Shown: positions 29,749-33,320 of the stretch, piece after piece
Numbering within the stretch: the first letter of the stretch is position 1
Layout: each line of letters begins with the position of its first letter
DNA from: a virus
IMG/VR virus record: IMGVR_UViG_3300048838_000286
Span: 1-33,320 of that record
Length of the DNA: 33,320 nucleotides
Strand: one strand, 5' to 3'
The notes under the pieces: model-generated
The model's input: only the letters and a program-made list of their open reading frames with translations
Database searches by the model: none
What the model was told of the DNA's origin: nothing
Translations under genes and position numbers: made by a program

Positions 29749-29780
29749 CGAAGGTAGAAAAAGGAAATGAGATTTGCAAA
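29749..29780 (-). promoter_or_regulatory. Promoter for the HTH-RecT-exonuclease operon
   Basis: TTTG (29780-29777), 20-base spacer, TACCTTCG (29756-29749). One mismatch to TAnnTTTG. Predicted transcription start falls at or next to the ATG at 29744. Confidence 0.7.
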
Positions 29781-29790
29781 TATTTTTATT

Positions 29791-31665
29791 TTAAAAAGGA
29801 ACATCCTCGTTATTTTTTCGCCCCGGCTCAATCCATGCGTCTGCATAATAGAACGGTGCGGGCGTTCCTTCAATGTACGGCATACCCTTTTCGTCGCGGA
29901 GGAACGAAAATCCAGGGAATGGCGCAAAGCGGGTTTCCCGGCATTTCACGTCGAATATGTTCGTATTGCGGTCCCTCAACACTTCTATGCCGAAATCGTA
30001 CTTGTTCTGTAATGCGGTGCCCAAGTGCCCGCGCATGAAGCCCTCGCTTTTCGTCAGGTGGAGGACGGTCAGGAACAGAGCGCCGGTTTCGTCACTCCAG
30101 CGCATCAGGTGTTCCATCGTCCGGGCACTGGCTGTTTCGTCGTTGAAATTGTCGCACAGGTCGACAATACCATCTATGACAACTAAGCCCAGATCTTTTC
30201 GCCCTGCCAACATCGCTCCTATCGCGCGCACCCGGTCACGTGGATTAAGGCGGCGCAAATGGTAGGCTTCGTAGTAATCCCGGTTAGAGTATATCCCTGC
30301 GAGATGGTGGATGCGTTCTTGCGTCTTTTTATAGAAAAACCCGCTTTGCTCGGTGTCGAAGAAGGCAATGTTTTTGCCGCGCATCTCCATACCGAAGCCT
30401 AACTTCCGATCACCATCAGCAAGGGCAGATGCCACAATACAGGAAGCGACGACACTTTTTCCGGCCTTTTGCGCCCCTACTACTGCCCCGATCATGCCGA
30501 AGCCTCCTAGCTTCCATATCTTCCCTTCGTTGTCAAGGGTCAGGGTCGCGTGTTCCTCTTTTATCGGTGCAAGAATGTCAAACCGGGTCGACTTAACAAA
30601 AGCCAGCAAATCGCCGATATGTTCTTGTTTGCGCTCAACGGCGGGCTGCTCTTGCTCGGTTGCCGGCTCAACCCTTTCAATAGGCGCTGGGAGGCTTTCG
30701 CCGTACCCTTGCGCTCCAAGATCTTTTACCGCCGCTTTCGCATCCCCGCCATGCTCCATCGCTGCATATATTCCAAATGCGCTGTATCCTTTCTCCGCTT
30801 CCAATGCCGTCGACGTGGAGAACGTCATGAACACCCCACGTCCTTTATGGAAATTGCCTGATGTTTTTGCGTCGCTGTTCCCTGGCCTTTTGAGATGCAC
30901 CCTTTCGCCATCCTCGCTGACCACTGTCCACCCATAACCGCAAAGCAGGTCGACGGCGTGGTTCTTGTCGTTGAAATCGTCAATGACCGTTTTGCCGCCT
31001 GTAGCGCTTGGCTGATTGATGCGCGGCACTTCAGTGTCGGGCTTGCTCTTTTGCGTCACTTCGTTGAACGCCCTGGCTGCCTGAAGCAGGTAAAACCGTT
31101 GGCGCTCAGTGATGGTAGGGATATTGGTAAGATCCCCGTATTGCATTTCATACCCTGGTGTCGGATGCGCCACCACATAACCACCTGTGCCGCGCGTCTC
31201 GATCAGGCATTGAGGCAGCTTTGCCGGGTCATCTATCGGGCGCTCAACGGTGGCATTGTGCGCGGCAAGCTCTTCATCCGTGGCTATCCGCATCGCTAAC
31301 TTCTGATTACCCTCGATAGTGCGACAGCGATACAGGACATGATACCCGCCGTTCATAGTGGACTGAACCGGCATATCCAAGATGCCGCATTCATTCCCAC
31401 TGTACAGATCATTATACTTCACATACCGCACAAATATGCTTTTGGTTGGGTCGTGCTTCTCATCCACGTCGATCACCTCCAAACCTCCCGGCCCCGTCAA
31501 GATCGCCAAGCCCCAGGGGTTGCCGGAAAATAGCCTGCGCACATCCTCCTCCGTCTGCTGCGCTTGAAATTGCTTCCAGGGTCCGGTCGGTCGCTTGTCG
31601 GGGTTCACGGGGATGACGTGCAGCCCGGTTCTGTGGTACTGGAGTGCGGCTTCCTGGATGGTCAT
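29791..31665 (-). CDS. Primase-polymerase fused to a RepA/DnaB-type helicase
   Basis: A 624-residue replication protein. Residues 1-180 are a bifunctional prim-pol domain: catalytic IDVD (D66, D68) and GGYH (106-109) plus GTGGYVVAHPTP around 159-170. A middle region (about 225-320) resembles the domain linking primase to helicase. The C-terminal RecA-fold motor has Walker A GAQKAGKS (397-404), Walker B LVVIDG (494-499) and a sensor-like FLTVLHLTKSEG (about 531-542). It would unwind DNA and synthesise primers at the phage fork. It overlaps the upstream initiator gene as ATGA. Confidence 0.85.
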   Translation of the reverse strand: MTIQEAALQYHRTGLHVIPVNPDKRPTGPWKQFQAQQTEEDVRRLFSGNPWGLAILTGPGGLEVIDVDEKHDPTKSIFVRYVKYNDLYSGNECGILDMPVQSTMNGGYHVLYRCRTIEGNQKLAMRIATDEELAAHNATVERPIDDPAKLPQCLIETRGTGGYVVAHPTPGYEMQYGDLTNIPTITERQRFYLLQAARAFNEVTQKSKPDTEVPRINQPSATGGKTVIDDFNDKNHAVDLLCGYGWTVVSEDGERVHLKRPGNSDAKTSGNFHKGRGVFMTFSTSTALEAEKGYSAFGIYAAMEHGGDAKAAVKDLGAQGYGESLPAPIERVEPATEQEQPAVERKQEHIGDLLAFVKSTRFDILAPIKEEHATLTLDNEGKIWKLGGFGMIGAVVGAQKAGKSVVASCIVASALADGDRKLGFGMEMRGKNIAFFDTEQSGFFYKKTQERIHHLAGIYSNRDYYEAYHLRRLNPRDRVRAIGAMLAGRKDLGLVVIDGIVDLCDNFNDETASARTMEHLMRWSDETGALFLTVLHLTKSEGFMRGHLGTALQNKYDFGIEVLRDRNTNIFDVKCRETRFAPFPGFSFLRDEKGMPYIEGTPAPFYYADAWIEPGRKNNEDVPF

Positions 31666-32711
31666 ACGATTGGCTTTTGTTGGTTGATAATGGCGCGGGC
31701 GCTTTGAATGAAGCAGTCGAACACGCTGGAAAACTTCTGCCGGAAATAGTTGTCCGAGTTGAGGCGGTCGTGAACCCGGGTCATCAACCTTTTCTTTTCG
31801 TTAGGGGTCATCTGGAAGGGCAGGCCCGGAAGCGTGGCGTTGGTTTTGTAGTCCTTCCAATCGGCCTTGCTCATTACTTTGCAGGCGCTTCGGTATAGTG
31901 GGTTGTAGGTTTCAATGACGTAGGCGATGTACTCGCTATACCCTTGGTTTTCTTCCGGGGTTAATTCAATGTCGTTAAGTCGGTCATCGGCGTTGCTGAA
32001 TTTTTCCGCCTGGAGGTAGCTCTCAAAGTTTGAGCTGAACAGCGTTTGAGGGCGCATATACTTGCTCATCTTTTCATCGCGGCCCCACTCCCTGAACTTG
32101 CTGTCAATTACCTGCTTCATATCTGCCACACTAAAGCCTTCCTTTAGCCGCGCGTGTATGTGGCTTTTCGTCGCTTTGGTGGTCAGCTTGTAATTTGTGC
32201 TACAAACTTTATTCAGGTATTGAATGACCTCTTTCACATCATCAACAGGCACGGGGTCGGGTGCAACCCGACTATCTTCTTCTTTGGTATGAGATGGTAT
32301 GAATTGGTATGGTTGGCTATTTTCGGATAATCCATTGTCAGTTTTTCGCACATCCATTGTCAGTTTTTCGCCAATGGCCGTAATTATTGCGTTGTCGTAC
32401 TTTTGAAAGTCAATAGCGTACCATTTTGTTCGGTCAAATCCATTTGAATTATAGTTCCCTGATTCAATCCACCCGCCCCTCTCCAGGTCGTCAAGATACC
32501 CGGCAATGGTGCGCGGCTTCATGTATGGATATTTCTCGCTGAAAGCCTTGGCTGAGTTGTACGTCCACGCTTTGCCGCCGTGAATATGCCTGGCGTTGTG
32601 CTGGTTAAGCATACACCACCCGTAGAGGTCTTTTAGGATGATCGCTTTTTCAATGCCCACTAAGCAGGCTATGTGAATATTGAAAGCGTGGCATTCGTCT
32701 ATACGTTTCAT
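31662..32711 (-). CDS. Replication initiator-like protein with Phg_2220_C-type C-terminus
   Basis: A 349-residue protein. The N-terminal 110 residues look like a winged helix (IEKAIILKDLYGWCMLN; TIAGYLDDLERGGWIESG), followed by a charged linker. Residues about 158-245 match the conserved phage C-terminus seen in many replication proteins: VIQYLNKVCSTNYKLTTKAT, HIHARLKEGFSVADMKQVID, YMRPQTLFSSNFESYLQ. A further helical C-terminal module follows (from about 260). It likely opens the origin or loads the helicase encoded directly downstream. No origin repeats were recognised inside it. Confidence 0.78.
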   Translation of the reverse strand: MKRIDECHAFNIHIACLVGIEKAIILKDLYGWCMLNQHNARHIHGGKAWTYNSAKAFSEKYPYMKPRTIAGYLDDLERGGWIESGNYNSNGFDRTKWYAIDFQKYDNAIITAIGEKLTMDVRKTDNGLSENSQPYQFIPSHTKEEDSRVAPDPVPVDDVKEVIQYLNKVCSTNYKLTTKATKSHIHARLKEGFSVADMKQVIDSKFREWGRDEKMSKYMRPQTLFSSNFESYLQAEKFSNADDRLNDIELTPEENQGYSEYIAYVIETYNPLYRSACKVMSKADWKDYKTNATLPGLPFQMTPNEKKRLMTRVHDRLNSDNYFRQKFSSVFDCFIQSARAIINQQKPIV

Positions 32712-32782
32712 GGTATCGAGATTAGAAAAGTGAATTAATGTCGCTGACCTCCTCGAAGAAAAAGACGATCCGTTGCCCGGTT

Positions 32783-32917
32783 TTACTGCGAAGGTAGGTG
32801 CTTAATCCACGTCCGACATTTCGCGCAATAGCAGGAGCGGTGAACGCCTCGCTGCTCTTCGAGGTAGTCGGTCCCTGTATGCTTGCAACGGGGACAGGTA
32901 AGGGGAATATTTTCCAT
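32783..32917 (-). CDS. 44-residue zinc-ribbon peptide
   Basis: MENIPLTCPRCKHTGTDYLE onward, with C8-PR-C11 and C31-AK-C34 as a zinc ribbon (extra Cys29). The start at 32917 is used because a terminator lies inside the longer frame. A different ORF (32722-33003) overlaps in another frame and is less convincing. It lies upstream of the replication initiator by 71 bases. Could bind nucleic acid or an RNA polymerase subunit; no family identified. Confidence 0.6.
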   Translation of the reverse strand: MENIPLTCPRCKHTGTDYLEEQRGVHRSCYCAKCRTWIKHLPSQ

Positions 32918-32928
32918 AGTTTCAGAAA

Positions 32929-32961
32929 TAAAAAAACCCCGGCAGGTGCAGCTACCGGGGT
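32929..32961 (-). terminator. Intrinsic terminator / attenuator before the replication genes
   Basis: Perfect 7-bp stem ACCCCGG/CCGGGGT (32961-32955 with 32942-32936) with a 12-base loop, followed by TTTTTTTATTT. It lies 11 bases before the zinc-ribbon ATG and 70-100 bases downstream of a promoter-like site at 33035-33042, as an attenuator would. Confidence 0.8.
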
Positions 32962-33034
32962 CCGTATCGGATTCAAAGTATGAATTTCCGAACAGTATAT
33001 CATTTCGGCTGCACTCGAAGTGATATTCTCCGCA

Positions 33035-33042
33035 CAAATATA
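33035..33042 (-). promoter_or_regulatory. Promoter -7 box upstream of the replication genes
   Basis: TATATTTG (33042-33035), identical to the -7 box of the virion promoter. No TTTG at the usual distance upstream, so it may be weak or activator-dependent. It lies 30 bases after the stop of the 49-residue gene, in a non-coding gap. Confidence 0.5.
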
Positions 33043-33071
33043 CGACTCAATTCTGAATAAAACCTGAATTT

Positions 33072-33221
33072 TTAGAACAAAGTTGTCTGGGTCGGGTCGA
33101 TTCCCGGCTGGAGGTTGAGCCTGGCCTCCCCGTCTTGCTCGACGAACCGGAAGTGGTGGGGTTCAAGACTGGTGAAGTAGGATTCGTGCATGATGTTGGG
33201 GTTGGCTGGGTCGATGGTCAT
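33072..33221 (-). CDS. 49-residue protein
   Basis: MTIDPANPNIMHESYFTSLE onward, ending PTQTTLF. The start overlaps the upstream stop as ATGA. Two histidine/aromatic stretches (EPHHFRFVEQD) and an acidic middle; unknown function. Reading frame is clean and the junction pattern matches neighbouring real genes. Confidence 0.55.
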   Translation of the reverse strand: MTIDPANPNIMHESYFTSLEPHHFRFVEQDGEARLNLQPGIDPTQTTLF

Positions 33222-33320
33222 GGCTGTTTGTTTTTCGCATACACTAAAAATAAGGCAATTATCGCCTCATACCCCCTTCGCGCGGCACTTGATTCGTCGG
33301 GGTATCGTTCCGCCACTGCG
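33218..33320 (-). CDS. Incomplete gene at the right edge
   Basis: Last 33 codons only (AVAERYPDESSAARRGYEAI ... YAKNKQP), the 5' part lies beyond the window. Ends with an ATGA overlap to the next gene. The fragment has an amphipathic helix then a hydrophobic stretch (AIIALFLVYA). Not enough to name. Confidence 0.5.
   Translation of the reverse strand, partial: AVAERYPDESSAARRGYEAIIALFLVYAKNKQP

Noticed and set aside
32789-32796. TACCTTCG promoter-like box before the replication initiator
   Set aside because: It falls within the last codons of the zinc-ribbon gene and has no -33 element at 19-21 bases.
32722-33003. 93-residue ORF overlapping the zinc-ribbon gene in another frame
   Set aside because: It starts upstream of a strong terminator and competes with a zinc-ribbon frame with clear CxxC pairs. 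Its C-terminal 30 residues look somewhat protein-like, so it is not fully excluded.
1-33320. CRISPR array, insertion sequence or integrase
   Set aside because: No regularly spaced repeats, transposase or recombinase motifs were seen on either strand; whether this is a lytic phage or a prophage cannot be decided from the window.

Overview
This window is a contiguous piece of a tailed-phage (siphovirus-like) genome or prophage, almost certainly infecting a member of the Bacteroidota. Every gene I can support is on the minus strand. The host assignment rests on promoters of the TTTG/TTG - 20 nt - TAnnTTTG type, the near absence of Shine-Dalgarno sequences, and the kinds of structural and replication proteins present. 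No integrase, plasmid system or host gene is visible, and both edges cut through genes.

Reading in the direction of transcription, from right to left: (1) 33.3-29.4 kb is an early/replication block: small proteins, a zinc-ribbon peptide behind an attenuator-like terminator, a replication initiator with a Phg_2220_C-type C-terminus, a primase-polymerase/helicase fusion, and a small HTH protein with its own promoter. (2) 29.4-27.9 kb holds a RecT annealase and its PD-(D/E)XK exonuclease partner. (3) 27.9-25.9 kb is a diverged tandem duplication. Each copy carries two tRNA or tRNA-like genes, a terminator hairpin, and the 3' end of an unrelated small protein gene. One RNA looks like an initiator tRNA, and another looks like a class II tRNA with about 59 nt in place of the anticodon loop. 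(4) 25.9-23.4 kb has short operons with clear promoters and terminators: a membrane-anchored GIY-YIG-like protein, small membrane proteins and a RuvC-like resolvase. (5) 23.4-20.2 kb has an N-acetylmuramoyl-L-alanine amidase (endolysin), a NinB-like protein, a spanin-like membrane protein and small zinc-ribbon or coiled-coil proteins. (6) 20.2-17.5 kb has a ParB-domain DNA methyltransferase interrupted by a one-base frameshift, then the terminase small and large subunits. (7) 17.5-1 kb is the virion block behind a strong promoter: a candidate tail-tube protein, portal, scaffold, major capsid protein, neck/tail proteins, tail assembly chaperones joined by a -1 frameshift on an A10 run, tape measure protein, two large baseplate/tail-tip proteins, and an incomplete receptor-binding fibre with YadA-like head repeats.

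Many genes are joined by 4-nt ATGA overlaps, which suggests translational coupling. Start codons were moved downstream of the longest possible ORF wherever a promoter, a terminator or an ATGA overlap showed the true start. The least explained material is the duplicated tRNA-like cassette (25.95-27.38 kb), the repeated 5'-UTR elements ahead of abundant virion genes, and the terminators placed a few bases before start codons.
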